From the NCBI RefSeq assembly GCF_048773025.1, contig NC_133558.1, forward strand, positions 32,728,501 through 32,792,500: a DNA stretch of 64,000 nt. Direction: 5' to 3'. Position numbers and translations under genes: made by a program. Below, piece by piece: positions 1 to 11,793 of this stretch; the first letter of the stretch is position 1; every line of letters starts with the position of its first letter. The stretch comes from Camelus bactrianus (Eukaryota > Chordata > Mammalia > Artiodactyla > Camelidae). The notes below the pieces were generated by a model. It did not search any database, was not told the origin of the DNA, and worked only from the letters and a program-made list of their open reading frames with translations.

Positions 1-62
1 GGCAGCTGGCACAAGGCGTTCCTTGTTGGTAAGGGGTATTCTTTTTATTCACATTATTGCCA
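1..62 (-). CDS. CRISP2: CRISP2 coding exon 6: hinge, cut by window edge
   Basis: Acceptor TTTCAG, then GGC AAT AAT... encoding [20 protein letters not shown], the start of the cysteine-rich hinge. The paralogous CRISP3 exon is 89 bp, so about 27 bp should lie beyond the window. Confidence 0.93.
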
Positions 63-3000
63 CTGAAATTTAAAATACACAGTGTTAAATATTTTCCACA
101 TAGCTGTTTAGTTGCCAGGGGCAACATCAATCACTAAACATAGCTATTAAATGTGTTTAGCGACGTGAACAACACTGAAAAAGCACAATTCCCAACGGGT
201 GATACAGGTAACATTCACATTAAGGAAGTACTTCACAGGTGCTGAGCCATCTCCTTGACTATAATTCTTCATGCTGAGCAACTAGACTGGCATAAATAGT
301 CTCAAGTTTTCAGAATAAAGTTTGTTACACCAACACACGGTCTCCCAGTAGACTCGTCACATCAGTAAGGCTGTGCACCCCAGTGCACTGGCTAGAGGTA
401 AACATATCCCTCAGAGAGACAGAGGAGGGTCCTTGGAGGCAGGGAGTGGCAAGATGGAAAAGAACATTCACTATTACAATATAATTTTATATTTGGAAGA
501 GGATAAATACCATAATTACTCTAATATGAGCTGGGGAAAGTAATACTCCAGTATATATATATTTTAATTTCTAGATGGAGTAGTGATATTTAGTGGTGCT
601 TGTGTTGGTGGGTCAGTGAGAGCTGGGGAAGGTTTGTGAGTTTCCAGGAGTGGTGTGTGAGAGTTTTATGTTTACCAAAAAAGGAATGTTCGTTAAAAAA
701 TGTTTTGATCAACACCAATATCCTGGATGAAATCACCTTACAGTGACTAACTTGTAACTGATTGATGATCATTATCTTGTTGATCATTGATTTAATTCAT
801 CTGAAAATACACGGGAGTCCAAACCTCAACAGTGCTAAGTGGGCCAACAGCCAAAGACATTCTTCCATTCTTTTCTCTAGTTCAGTGAGCATCCTATAAG
901 CTTTTCTTTGAACTGTTAATCATGTCAAGTGCTTATCTCCATTTCATTAGGGTTTTCCCCTGGGGTCTTATTTTGTTCTTTCCTTTGAAACATAGTCCTG
1001 TCTCATTTTAGTTGACTTTTGTTTTTTATTTGAGTTACATGAAACAGCCACCTCTTGGTTTTGAAGGAGTGGCCTGGGTGTGGAAGCATCCTCGGTGATT
1101 GCTTGTGCCTGGGGGCTTTGGCAGGCCAGCGAGAGCTGGAGTGGACCATGCCAGGGGCAGTCCCTGGGGAGTGCTGTGCTTGAGGCTGCCCTGGTGTGAC
1201 AGCTGGGGCAGGTGTGGACTGGGAGGTATCCCTAGGGGACCCAAACACTGGTGCTTACTGGTGCCTCTGACCCCAGAGAGGGCTCAGCAGTTCCCTGCTC
1301 ACATGAATTTCCTTCTGTATAGTCTAGGGGCTTTTCTTTTCATTTCTTTTTTTTTTGACATTTTTTATTGATCTATAATCATTTTGCAATGTTGTGTCAA
1401 ATTCCAATGTAGAGCACAATTTTTCAGTTATACATGAACTTATATATATTCATTGTCACATTTTTTTCTCTGTGAGCTACTATAAGATCTTGTATATATT
1501 TCCCTGTGCTATAAGTATAATCTTGTTTATCTATTCTACATTTTGAAATCCCAGTCTATCCCTTCCCATCCCTCGCCTCCTTGGAAGCCGCAAGTTTGTA
1601 TTCTATGTCTATGAGTCTGTTTCTGTTTTGTATTTATGTTTTTTTTTTTTTTTTTTTAGATTCCACTTATGAGTGATCCCATATGGTATTTTTCTTTATC
1701 TTTCTGGCTTACTTCACTTAGAATGACATTCTCCAGGAACATCCATGTTGCTGCAAATGTCATTATGTTGTCGGTTTTTATGGCTGTATAGTATTCCATT
1801 GTATAAATATACCACAGCTTCTTTATCCAGTCATCTGTTGATGGACATTTAGGCTGTTTCCATGTCTTGGCTATTGTAAATAGTGCTGCTGTGGACATTG
1901 GGGTGCAGGTGTCATTTTGAAGTAGGGTTCCTTCTGGATATATGCCCAGAAGCGGGATTCTTGGGTCATATGGTAAGTCTATTCCTAGTCTAAGTGCTTT
2001 TAAAATTGCTGGGGTTTTTCTGTTTTTTGTTTTGTTTTGTTTTGTTTTTGCTGTCTGTACGCAGATCCCTCACTTATATCCCCCTACTGCAGGTCACTGC
2101 AATGGTGATGGGGTTCTCAGGGACACAGTGTCTCCATCTTTCCTACCCATTTCTGTGTGGTTCTTCTATGTACAGTAGTAGCTGCTAAATCAGCCCTCAG
2201 GTCTTCTTTAGGAGGAGTCGCTCTATACGTAGGTGTAACTCAGTGTGTCTGTGGGAGGAGGTGAGCTCAGTGTCTTCCTTGTCTGCCATATTGTCCTTAC
2301 CCAAATGACCTGTCAATTCTTTTTACTAAACTCTGAGGGCATAGCTCAGTGTTAGAGTGCATGCACAAAGTCCTGGGTTTAATCCCCAGTACCTCCATTA
2401 AAAAAATAAATAAATAAAAGGTGTTCGTCGGAAGAGGACTTTGGAGGTCATACTTCTCAAACTGGAGTTCATATCCCTGGGTTATCTATAGTATCAAATA
2501 AAGCTTGTCAGAGCCTTGGTTTGGGGGGGCCCCTGCCCATAGTGGTAAGGAATATCAAATTTTAAAAGAAATGAAAACTAACGGATATGCTGAGGTTAGA
2601 TCTTTCGTGTATCTGAAGGATTTATTGTGGATAACTTCAAACTTGTTGCTTGATGGAAGAGCATGTTTCCTGCTATAAATCATGACCTTAAGGGATTTTT
2701 CATTGTGGAGTTTTTTTGTGAAAACATCTGAGAAACAAAAGCTTAAGATGTTACCTTTTCCTGGACCCTGACATGTCTTAAAGATATCTAGAAAAACTTT
2801 TGAGAACCAAGAGAATGAATCATTTCTAATGGTAATAATATAAGTATTTTTTTTAGATAAGTAGGAGTAGGAACGTTTTTGCAAAAAGGGCTGAAATCAC
2901 AATTTGCCGTCCCTTATATTCCATCCACTACCGTCCTTCCTTAACCATCAAGCCTCCACCCTTCAAGAGTGTGAAATTAATGAGAACTGATGACACCGGA

Positions 3001-6000
3001 TCTAGGGAAATGCACACTGCATGTGCTCAGGGACTAACCCTGAGCCCTAGGGAAAGGCAACTGAGAGAAAAGACATCACTTTATAATTGAGGAAAGAAGA
3101 GTTTCAGATTTTACTCTTGGACCTGAGAACCTGTTCTCTTCTCTGATAAATTGAAAGACATATTCCTTCCCTTTAATAAAATATGCTTTCTGTTTTGATT
3201 GGTTTTATAATATATGAGCATTTAAAAATATTGAATTGCAGGTGGAATTATTGGCATTAGACTTTAAAGTGCATACTTACGCGGGACAATATTGGCAAAC
3301 ATAGTAATATTTAAGACTCTCTTGATTGGGGCAATAAGCAATTCCACATCCAACGAGGTAAGATGAGTACCAGACAAGCTGCAAATCCGTAAGAGAGTAT
3401 GTGAGTATGTTAAAGAAGAGGGAAAAATATTTAAAAAAAAATAGCAAATGTAAAACTGAAAAAAAAAATACGACTATTGCAGTTGGTAGCCAGCTACCTT
3501 ATGGAAATATCTAATTATTGAAACAAAGTCACAAACTTTAAAAATATTAACTTTCATGTACACTCACCCCTTTATCCATTTATAATATTGGAAAAGTAGA
3601 GTGTGCTTCCCTATCAAGGATTTTGCAGGCCGCGGGAAAAAAAATGACAGCTCTTGAGGAAGTACCAGCCCACCTGTCAGGACTGTGTTATACTCAAGCT
3701 CTTCCCCCAAATTGAACACCATAGTTAGTCTTAATTTAGAGGAACTTTCTATACGAGAACACGTGCGGCAGAGACCTTTCATTTTTTCCACGCACCTGGG
3801 TATAATGTCCAACGACCGCGCTGGGACTCTTCTGTCCTGCGCCGTAGACAAAATTGTGGCGTTCTTCATACCAGCTTTGGATCGCATCTGACCAGGCAAC
3901 AGGGTCACTTGACATGTAGAGATTCTCGCCACATTTTGTACCTAAGCACGAACAGATCATTCGTGAAGAAAGCGATAAAGCAGGCCATGGCAGAAGAAAT
4001 CAACTACGTGAACACAAGGCTGCCACCCTTCCAACACCGAGCCGCAGTGCCTAGACTCGCTAGCTGCTAAGACCTGAAAAAGGTGCTTCTGTTCCTTATC
4101 AGCTGCAAAGTGGGACAGAAGACGGATCCACCTAGCACGTGGAGGCTGGCCTCAGCCTGCAGACTTTGAACAGGTTGAGAGGACCTCATTCAAAATGCCT
4201 TCTCCCTCTTGATTGTCAGAGATGCACTTTTTCACGTTAAATTCCTTCCATGTGGAATTAATGCCTTGTGAGCTCTCAGCTTTGTATTGTAAGCTTGCAA
4301 AAGGCAGCAGCCCACTTTTCTTCTTTCTCTCCTCCTCTTACCCACCCTCAGCAGAGATTTTTCACCTATAGGAACCTGAATAAATGTTTTTATGACTATG
4401 ATTTTGTGTGAACTTTGAAAAAAAAAATTACAGGCAGTCTTTAAGAGCTCCCATCAAGAGGCAAGTGACATTACGAGTGATGACACTTTTCAAACTTGTA
4501 CATCTTCCCTTAATAAATACATCCTAATGTCTGTTAGGTCCAAGAGCGTTAGGAAGGAAGGGCCTTGCAGAGGGTGACCTTAGCACAGTGGTAGAAAGGA
4601 ATCTCTGGAGTCTCCTTCCCCCAGTAGACACACGGATTTAGCAACAATTCATGAACAAATTGCCCTTGTGGGAAATCCAAAAACAACATTCAAGGCTTCC
4701 ATGCCCTGAAGGATATGAAACCGGACTTACTGAAGTCGGTAGGGAGACTGGAAAATCCCTACCTTCCACACAGTGCCACGATCAGGAGGGAAGGACTTGG
4801 TTCATGTGTCCAGCAACCCACCTTTTCCAAAGGGACTCCCCAAAGAACTGGCATCTCTCTCGCCAGTCTTGGAGCACAATCCCATCCCCCCAGGGAGGCA
4901 GAGATGGTATTTTGGATTAGTTGATGCCACATTTCGTCTCCCCAGCTCAGCACAGAGCGAGCAGACAGAAACCACAGCTGCCTGCTTCTCCCTGGGGAGG
5001 GAAGAAGTTGGTTTGGACATCCAATGCCACATAGTTTTCTCAGAGGCTGCCCGAAGGGCTGGTTCTGACTTGCCTGCTCTGGAATGGTAAGGAGACCCAG
5101 CGTAAACCAGCTGCCCTGGACTGGTGAGAACAGAGACAGATCTGGGCTGGCAGTTACCATAGCCTCCCCTGGTCCAGGTTCAGAGTGAGCAGACAAAACA
5201 CCATAGCTCCCGGCCTCACCCTGGGGAGGGAAAGAGTTGGATGAAACATCCAGAGAGCCATCTTTCCAGGGGGCTGCCTGAGGGACTGACTAAGGATCCT
5301 TTCTGAATACAGTGGATGCGAGCAAACATTCCTCCAAAAAAGATGTACAGGTGGCCAGAAGGTATATAAAAGGGTGCTCAGCATCACTAAATCATCAGGA
5401 GAATGCAAATCAAAGCCACAGTGAGATATGACCTTACACCTGTCAGGATGGCTATTATCAAAAAAAAAAATCAAACCCCAAAAGACAGCAAGTGATGGTG
5501 AGGATGTGGAAAACGTGGAATCCTTGTACGTTGTTGGTGAGGGTGCAAAATGGTGCTGCTGCTGTGGGAAGTGGTACGGAGGCTCCTTAAAAAAATTAAA
5601 AGTAGAACTACCAAATGATCCAGCAATCTCACGTCTGAGTATTTATCCAGAAGAACTGCAATCAGGATCTCAAAGAGACATTTGCAATCCCATGTTCGTC
5701 ACAGCACTATTCACGATAGCCAAGATGTGGGCACAACCTACATGTTCATCAACAAGTAAGTGGACAGACAGAATGCAGTATAGACACACAACGGAATGTC
5801 ATTCAACCTTGGAAAAAAAGGAAATTCTGCAGCATGCAACAGCATGGATGAACCTTAAGGACATTTTTCTAAGTCAAATAAACTCGTCACAGAAAGACAA
5901 CCAGGGCATGATTCCAGTAACAGGAAGTATCTCAGATAGTCAGATTCATAGATCAAAGAGTGAAATGGTTGCTGGGGCTGAGAGGGCAGGAGGATGGATA

Positions 6001-9000
6001 GTCACTATCAGTGAGTGCAAACTTCCAGGTAAGTAAGTTGAATAGGTTCTAGATATCTGATGTACAACATTACACCTCTACTCAATGATAGTGTATTGTA
6101 CGCTTAAAATTTCTTAAGAAGGCAGATCTCATGTTAAGGGTTCTTAGCACCATTAAAGTGTTTTTAAAAAAAATTAAAAGAAAAACAAGTGTTCTTATCA
6201 CAATAATATTAATTTAAAAAAGAAAGAAGTGCCCTGCAGTCCAGAAAATTTTCCCTACCTTTACAGCGCTCACTTAATATCTCTATTTTGGTGACTTGAA
6301 ATATAATGTCCACATGCTGCTTAGAGAGAGCAGAAACTGTTCTTGGGTATCTCCTTTGATAGGAAAGGACAGAAACTAAGGACCTAGCAGTAGATGTGGG
6401 TCTTTAAGACCATTCGTTTCAATTTTCTACTGAATGCAATCATCTTAGTTTCATTATAATGTTAGCACCAACGGTATAAACAATAATAGTTCTACTGGAA
6501 TAACAGGTAAATTACTCACTAATTTCAGTTTGGGCTTGCCTATGTGCATGTCATGCTTGATAATGTAAACAAATATTTTATGTAAAGTTTACGCATGTAA
6601 GTTTTTTCTTTCATAGTTTTTATCATCCTTGGTATGTCTTATAGTTTTCTGAGTCTAATATATTATCCTACATATTATAGGCACACAGCCCATACAAAAT
6701 ACAGTTTGTTATTAAAAATTTTTTAAATGAGCCAACATACCTAAAGTATTCATCCTGATTAATAAGAGCTTTAATATTTTTAAAGTCAAATTCAGGAACA
6801 ATTCAACATCATTCAATACATTTTGTGAATGCAAAATACACAGGTTTCAAAACACCAAATAGCAACGCAGTCTCACAAAAAGGGCAGTGGGTTGGGAATC
6901 AGAAAGCCTGGCGAACTTCCCAATATATGACACCACTGCCGGCTGTGTCCTGGCATCACTCACTCCTTCTGCATCCTTAGTTTCTAATCGTTAAGATCAG
7001 AAAAATGATTGTACATGATCTCTCTGCTCACGAGCTGGTTAAGGGGAACAGAGGAGATACTGCTTAAGAGATCATCTGCATCATGTAAACAACAAGCACA
7101 AAATAGTACTTAGAATGAGTATCTCTATACAGATACTTCGCTTTTAAAAAATGCAGCAACAGAAGCAACATGTATTCACAGTCTTCGTAACGCAACATCC
7201 CAGCATGGTCCATTCGGTTTTGTCTGCCCAGGGTTATTTATTTGCTCATTTATTCAACAGACGTGGACTAATTAACGTACTGGTCTTTCGGTCGTCTGGA
7301 TTGCTGTGTTCTAAAGTGCACTTGTTTGCCCACTTCTGGGCATTTGCTGTGGCATCTCTGCTCCATTCCTAAATGTCACAAGAAAAAGAAATACACACAG
7401 GTTCAGCTCCATGATGTACGTGCTTTGTAATCTGATTGGGAGGCTGGTGTGAGCCACTCTAAAGCTTCTGTAGCTGTGTTATCTAGCTGTTGTTGGTATT
7501 AAAGTATCTTGCTTGTTTTTTTAAATTTATTTTTTCCTGAAATATATATATATATATATATTTATTATTTGTTATATATATATTTATAATATATTTGTTA
7601 TATATTTATATTTGTATTATATATACACACACACATATATTTGTTTGGGGTTTTGTGTGTTTTATCTACCTCGGTGCCAGTGTCCACACAAAGAGAAGTC
7701 CACAGGTGATCTGTCTGATGAGAGGAATACCTAACACAGTATTCTCACTATGACAGCACAACAGCCATGGAATACGAATTAACATGTGAAGCCATCTAAT
7801 TACATTTCAGTGGTAACAGGCTGACCTAGGCTATTCCACTGGTAGCCCATTGTGTCCATCTGGGAGACCTTTATGGACTATTCTCTGGAAAATGGGCTAT
7901 TAATTACCCTAACTGGCATTGATTCCCAAAGGATAGGAAGTTTCTGTATTTTAGACTTGGAAAGACAGTGCACAAAACATGTAATGGTTTCACATTTGGT
8001 GTCTGAAGATTTAGCTGCTAATTCTGCCTTCCCAGCTTAATAGCCTGGTAACCTTGGTAAGTTATTTAACCATTATAAAGGAAAATTCATTTCCGCCCTG
8101 CCCATAACACAGCTGAATGAAATAGCAAAATAAACACAGCACTTTGTAAGGTTGCAGCTGCCTGCTCCTACCACCGCTGGTTCACAGCGCTTTCTTTGTG
8201 TTCCTGCTTCTTACCATCTTTAGCATGTTCCTGGCAGGTGGAGACACGGACCTCCTTAGTTCGTTGTGTTTATTTACAATCTCTCTTTGGACTTCCGTTT
8301 GAGTGGTTAACAAAGCAGTAAAGGATGGATCCTAAAAGGAAATTAAATCAGGGTTATTTTTTTTAAACATTTTCGAAAATTGCATTTAAGAATGATAAGG
8401 TAATTCCAGGGATCAGAGATCACTTTACAAAAGCATTCAGTTCAAGCCACTATGAGTTGCTAAGCATGCCAGTGAATTGAGCCAAAGCAATGACAAATAA
8501 TAGGAAGGAAGTGGTTTGAAGCTTTGAGAGTGAGGATGTGATTCATGGCATGACAAATTAAAAACTCTCCTGATGCCACAAATGCCAGTTTCTAGTTTCA
8601 AGGGGACTCTCAAGGTGATTTTTCTAGACATACAATGGATGATCATGTTTTGTACTATTTTATGATGCTGTGTACAGAGGTACACAGTGAGAACATTAAG
8701 ACAGTTGGTTCTCATTTAATCAGGCGGCAGCAGAATAACTGGACCTCAAGATTCATCAGGACGTTAAGGGGAACTTTGACCTGACGTGGTGTCTGCTTTG
8801 AGAGAAAGAATATATTTAGAATGTATTTAGAGAAAGAATATTTAGGGTCAGGAGAAGTAAAATGATTCTTCCTGTTATAGGTAGATTATATGGGGTCGTT
8901 CAAAAAAATATTTAAAAATACTAAAAAAAAAAAAAAAACCAAAAAAACCTCCAAGACAATTTGGAGGAAGCAAAGCCATGCAATTAATGGACTATTGCTG

Positions 9001-11789
9001 ACTATTCTTTTAGTAACAGAAATGTAATTAATAGGATATTAAATCAGGTGCTGCAATTTTTGGTGTATCTGTGTGCGTGTGTGTGTGTGTGTGTGTGGCG
9101 GGGGAGGTGATGGGTCCTAAACCCTGGAGATGGAGTAGGGTGTGTGAATTATTCCCACAAGGTCCAGCAATTTGATGGCCTAAATTTACATGGAGGTCTG
9201 ACGTTCTAGGAGCGTAAGTAAGAAATGAGGGTTTTTTTTAGAAAATAAAGAGACAGGATCTTTGTTGATTTTCCCCTGACACCCTGGGACACGTTATTCT
9301 CTACTCCCTCCAGTCCTGAGTTCCCTCAAAGCTCTGCAAATGCTGTGAACATGGGCCTGGCCACATCTGATTGCCACTAGATCATTCTGCGTCCATTTCT
9401 CCTGCCTGCTTGTATGTTCCTGAGGACAGGGACCAATACTGAGTGCATTGCACCCACTAACGGGGCACATTCCCAGCTACTAACTTCTAACTGAGGAGGG
9501 ATGCACATGGGAAGTCAGTAGTGGCCGATCTCTGCTTTACGTCAAAGCAAAAATAACATCCTTGGATATTTTCTCCCTCAAAAATCTTAAAGTATTTTCA
9601 AAACACATCAACATTTGATCCCTGAAAAAGGAGAAGTAATTATTTCCTGTTTCTTACCCCATCTTGCTCTGTAGATAATAATTCTATTGAAAATGTGACC
9701 TTTTAAAAAAATAAGTTTCAGTAAAGTTTATTAGGTGGCAGGAAATAGGAAGTGTTGAGAATACAATGGATCAAATATGGTGTCTTATCTAGCCCTAAAG
9801 TGTTTATACTGGATCGGCAACAGGGCATAAGTAAACATTGTAAAACCACCTGATAACTGAAATGACAGGAAGGATCTGATACAGGGGAAGGAGGGATTCA
9901 TTCTTCTTGATTGAGGTCAGAAAAGGCTTCACAAAACATAGCCTGGATTGAGGTATGAAAGATGGGCAGTATTTTCTAGGCATCTTGAGAACGTACCTTC
10001 TGGGTGGAGGTGTATAGAACATCTGATCTAACATTTAGTGGTGCAAAAGACCCCATGATATCTCCCTTTTAATTTTTTTTTTTTTTATTGTAAATGAAGG
10101 CCAGGAGACGGAGCAGACAGGTAACAAAGGGCCTGGAAAAAACCATGGAAGGAAATCTTTAGGAAAGAGACTGGGAAGATAGCAAACTAATTAATTGAAG
10201 CCCTGGGTGATGAACCAATTGTCTTCAGATTGAAACTTTGATGACGGTAACAGAATGAGATGTATTTGTGAATGCTAAATTAACTGAGGTTAAGCCCAGT
10301 GTCAAAATTCTCTGGTCTGAGGAGTCCTAGCTAATCTTGTACGCCCAGAGTCAAAGGAGGGTGTGGGAACAGACAGCGATGACCAAAACTCCCCACATTC
10401 AGAGGTTCTCTGACCAGGAGGTGGACACCTCGTACGGGCATCTACACACCAATCATTGGAGACAATGATTGAGCCTGTTCTTGGGATTGTTAAAGTGATG
10501 CAGCATATTCAAAATAGAGGATCTGAGCTCAAGAGTTGGGTTCTCACGTACCAAGTTTATGACTGTTAAAAAACAAAGCAAAACATAACGCTAAGACCTT
10601 GAGAGTCAGAATTTAATATAAAAGCAAGTATAATTTTATCACACAGTAATGATGAATGTCAAATGTGGTATGTGAAGGAGTTGTGCTAATTTAAGGTTAT
10701 ACAAATAGAATATTAACTTTCTGTGGGGATCACATTCGAATGAATTAAGTAAATGGAAATCAGAAAAGATGTTGGGGGAGGAGGACTACCATTAGCTTTT
10801 TAAACTCGTAGACCAGCGTATCCATTAGAAATATAATTCAAGAAAATATGTAATTTTAGCTTTGTGGTGGTCACATGAAACATACAAACAGGTGATATTA
10901 ATTTAAATAATTTATTTTATTTGTAATGGGTTCAGTGATAGTCCACAAAAATGACGTGCTCATGTCCTAACCCCCAAAATCTGTGAATGTGAACTTATGT
11001 GGGAAAAGGGTCTTCACAGATATAATTAAGTTCAGAATCTCAAGATGAGATCACCCTGGATTATCCAAATGGGCCCTAAATCCTAAATGACAAGTGTCTT
11101 TATGAGAGACACAGTGGGGAGAAGGTGAAGGGAAGACAGAGGCAGAGACTGGAGTGATGCATCCACAAACCAAGCAACCCCTAGGATTGGTGGAAGCCGC
11201 CAGAAGTTAGGAGACAGACATGGAGTGGATTCCCTCTTAGGTCCTCCAGAGGGTGCGTGGCCCTGCTGATACCCTGATGTCAGACTTCTGGCCTCCAGAA
11301 CTGAGAGGGAATACATTCCCATTGTGCTAAGCCACCAAACTTGTGCTAATGTCTTAAAACAGTCCTAAGGACCTAATACATTATTTAATTAGGGTATCAT
11401 TTCATCATGAACTCAGTATAAAAATAATGATTTTTTTTTTTTGGTACTAAATCTTTGAAATCCGTTGTGTATTTTATACCAACGGTACACCTGGTTTTGG
11501 AAAAGCCACCCTTCAAGTCTTCAATAGCCATAAGTGACTGGTGGCTACTGTACTGGACAACTCACCCTTAACCTTTTCATCTAGATAATTGCAATAAAGT
11601 GCTCTGAGTGACCAGTGACAACTTTGTGATGTACCAGACCCTCACTCCTTGCATTCTCAAAGTGCTTTGCCATCTCACCGAGCTGGATAGCTCTGGAAAG
11701 ATTTTCCACTTTGACCTTACCTTTCCTTCGGTGGGGAAAGATGGCAGCAGGACTGCAGCCAGAAACAACACCAGTGGGAGTAGAGCCAT
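1..11789 (-). CDS. CRISP2: CRISP2 (TPX1), cysteine-rich secretory protein 2, partial (3' end outside window)
   Basis: Six coding exons on the minus strand (11721-11789, 8215-8331, 7281-7368, 3796-3941, 3281-3378, 1-62) join in frame into 193 complete codons plus one base; the rest of the hinge and the ICR domain lie left of base 1. Seen: start [18 protein letters not shown] (signal peptide, cleavage near residue 19-23), then a CAP domain with the tetrad His45, Glu97, Glu118, His137, motif GHYTQ joined across an intron to LVWYSS, and [10 protein letters not shown] at about 166-175. Known: CRISP2 is a testis protein of the acrosome and outer dense fibres; the CAP domain mediates adhesion and the C-terminal domain can modulate ion channels. 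The residues [13 protein letters not shown] and the hinge [13 protein letters not shown] favour CRISP2 over CRISP3. Codons 126-128 read AGQ where I recall VGP in human. The frame is open throughout, and all introns are GT-AG. Confidence 0.94.
63..1344. other. CRISP2: CRISP2 intron 6, left part
   Basis: Unique intron sequence with no gene. Long stretches align by eye with CRISP3 intron sequence at about 25126-25890 (for example the 'tttaccaaaaa' tract near 673 and 25745), so this is duplicated intron rather than new sequence. Confidence 0.7.
1345..2310 (-). mobile_element. LINE-1 fragments (minus), 3' end
   Basis: 1345-2010 is the reverse complement of an L1 3' end: poly(T) start, 3' UTR, and the ORF2 C-terminal trace ([16 protein letters not shown], '[13 protein letters not shown]'). 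2010-2310 has a (TTTTG)n tract and then sequence ending near 'gtctgccatattgtcc' that resembles L1 5'-end sequence, suggesting an internally deleted or composite insertion. It lies in CRISP2 intron 6 and is absent from the paralogous CRISP3 intron. Confidence 0.75.
2328..2425 (+). mobile_element. Camelid tRNA-derived SINE (Vic-1 type)
   Basis: tRNA-like head 'gagggcatagctcagtg', B-box-like 'gggtttaatcccc', tail 'agtacctccatt' and an (AAAT)n run. It lies against the L1 fragment, antisense to CRISP2. Confidence 0.88.
2426..3280. other. CRISP2: CRISP2 intron 6, right part
   Basis: No gene or repeat recognised. It aligns by eye with CRISP3 intron sequence at about 26290-27047, allowing small indels. 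Confidence 0.65.
3281..3378 (-). CDS. CRISP2: CRISP2 coding exon 5: end of CAP domain
   Basis: 98 bp encoding [19 protein letters not shown] and the CAP signature [10 protein letters not shown]. Acceptor TTGCAG, donor GTAAGT. Phase 2 end matches the next exon. Confidence 0.95.
3796..3941 (-). CDS. CRISP2: CRISP2 coding exon 4: CAP core
   Basis: 146 bp encoding [16 protein letters not shown] through SAVVGHYTQ. It supplies the tetrad members Glu97, Glu118 and His137. Acceptor CTTAG, donor GTGCGT (CpG-containing). It is one codon shorter than the paralogous CRISP3 exon at 27568-27716. Confidence 0.95.
4515..5324. repeat. GC-richer segment with about 225-bp tandem monomers, possibly L1 5' UTR
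   Basis: Two degenerate monomers share 'gagcagaca', 'ccctggggaggga' and 'aacatcca', at about 4950 and 5180 (spacing near 225 bp). The segment is richer in G+C than its intron surroundings, is absent from the equivalent CRISP3 intron, and runs straight into an L1 3' end at 5325. Seen: the repeats and the junction. Inferred: L1 5'-UTR monomers of an internally deleted L1. It could instead be an unrelated element. Confidence 0.45.
5325..6175 (+). mobile_element. LINE-1 3' end (plus)
   Basis: Classic L1 ORF2 end and 3' UTR: 'cacctgtcaggatggctatt', 'ccaaatgatccagcaatctc', 'cactattcacgatagccaag', ending in an A-rich tail near 6175. The 202-codon open frame at 5428-6036 is a relic of this element. 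It sits in CRISP2 intron 3; CRISP3 resumes homology at 6230 versus 28440 without it. Confidence 0.85.
6176..7280. other. CRISP2: CRISP2 intron 3, right part
   Basis: Aligned by eye to CRISP3 intron at about 28440-29640. It contains a decayed MIR-like patch around 6890-7080 ('gtgtcctggcatcactcact'). No gene seen. Confidence 0.55.
7281..7368 (-). CDS. CRISP2: CRISP2 coding exon 3: CAP domain
   Basis: 88 bp encoding [17 protein letters not shown] and the segment to DDRKT, with one base left over. Acceptor ATTTAG; donor GTACGT, an uncommon CpG-containing form. It carries the first CAP cysteine (Cys79). Confidence 0.94.
7541..7640. repeat. (TA)n-rich microsatellite
   Basis: Pure and interrupted TA runs plus short (CA)n in CRISP2 intron 2. 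Confidence 0.9.
7960..8080 (+). mobile_element. MIR-like SINE relic
   Basis: 'tagcctggtaaccttggtaa' and 'gttatttaaccattataaag' match the MIR core from memory. A counterpart at 30250-30335 in CRISP3 shows that it predates the gene duplication. Confidence 0.5.
8215..8331 (-). CDS. CRISP2: CRISP2 coding exon 2: start of CAP domain
   Basis: 117 bp, 39 whole codons, [15 protein letters not shown] through NKHNELRR to NMLKM. Acceptor TTTTAG, donor GTAAGA. It contains the CAP-tetrad His45. Its length equals that of the CRISP3 exon at 31320-31436. Confidence 0.95.
8332..10813. other. CRISP2: CRISP2 intron 1 (between signal and CAP exons), left part
   Basis: Mostly duplicated intron: 8400-9300 aligns with CRISP3 at 31490-32400. 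Features seen are an A-rich run at 8923-8949 and a (TG)n at about 9070-9097. 9700-10500 has no recognised CRISP3 counterpart and may be an old insertion; I could not classify it. Confidence 0.55.
9070..9097. repeat. (TG)n microsatellite
   Basis: About 14 TG units. A TG microsatellite also occupies the homologous place in CRISP3 (32106-32153), so it was present before the duplication. Confidence 0.9.
10814..11565 (+). mobile_element. hAT-type non-autonomous DNA transposon, split by an LTR
   Basis: Left piece 10814-10921 ('attagaaatataattcaaga' region) and right piece 11381-11565 ('tttgaaatccgttgtgta', 'ggtggctactgtactggaca') are the two ends of one small element. Its twin lies at 32982-33279 in the same intron of CRISP3. 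From memory it belongs to the hAT/MER group; I do not give a family name. Confidence 0.7.
10922..11380 (+). mobile_element. Fossil MaLR-type solo LTR (ERVL-MaLR)
   Basis: 459 bp, TG...CA ends, with internal text such as 'ctggattatccaaatgggcc' and 'gacttctggcctccagaact' typical of mammalian MaLR LTRs. A 5-bp direct repeat TTATT flanks it (10917-10921 and 11381-11385), the length expected for MaLR. It is inserted in the hAT element above. Non-coding fossil; old, tens of millions of years. Confidence 0.78.
11721..11789 (-). CDS. CRISP2: CRISP2 coding exon 1: signal peptide
   Basis: 23 codons from ATG to GGA AAG, followed by donor GTAAGG. The acceptor CTAG ends at 11792, so the exon carries only two untranslated bases before the ATG. 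The hydrophobic run [14 protein letters not shown] is a secretory signal. Confidence 0.95.
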
Positions 11790-11793
11790 TGCT

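Noticed and set aside
4759-5196. 145-codon minus-strand open frame
   Set aside because: Lies in the tandem-monomer repeat; overlapping frames in other phases are just as long.
5428-6036. 202-codon open frame on the plus strand
   Set aside because: It is the 3' region of an L1 element read by chance; it has no family match and lies in a CRISP2 intron.
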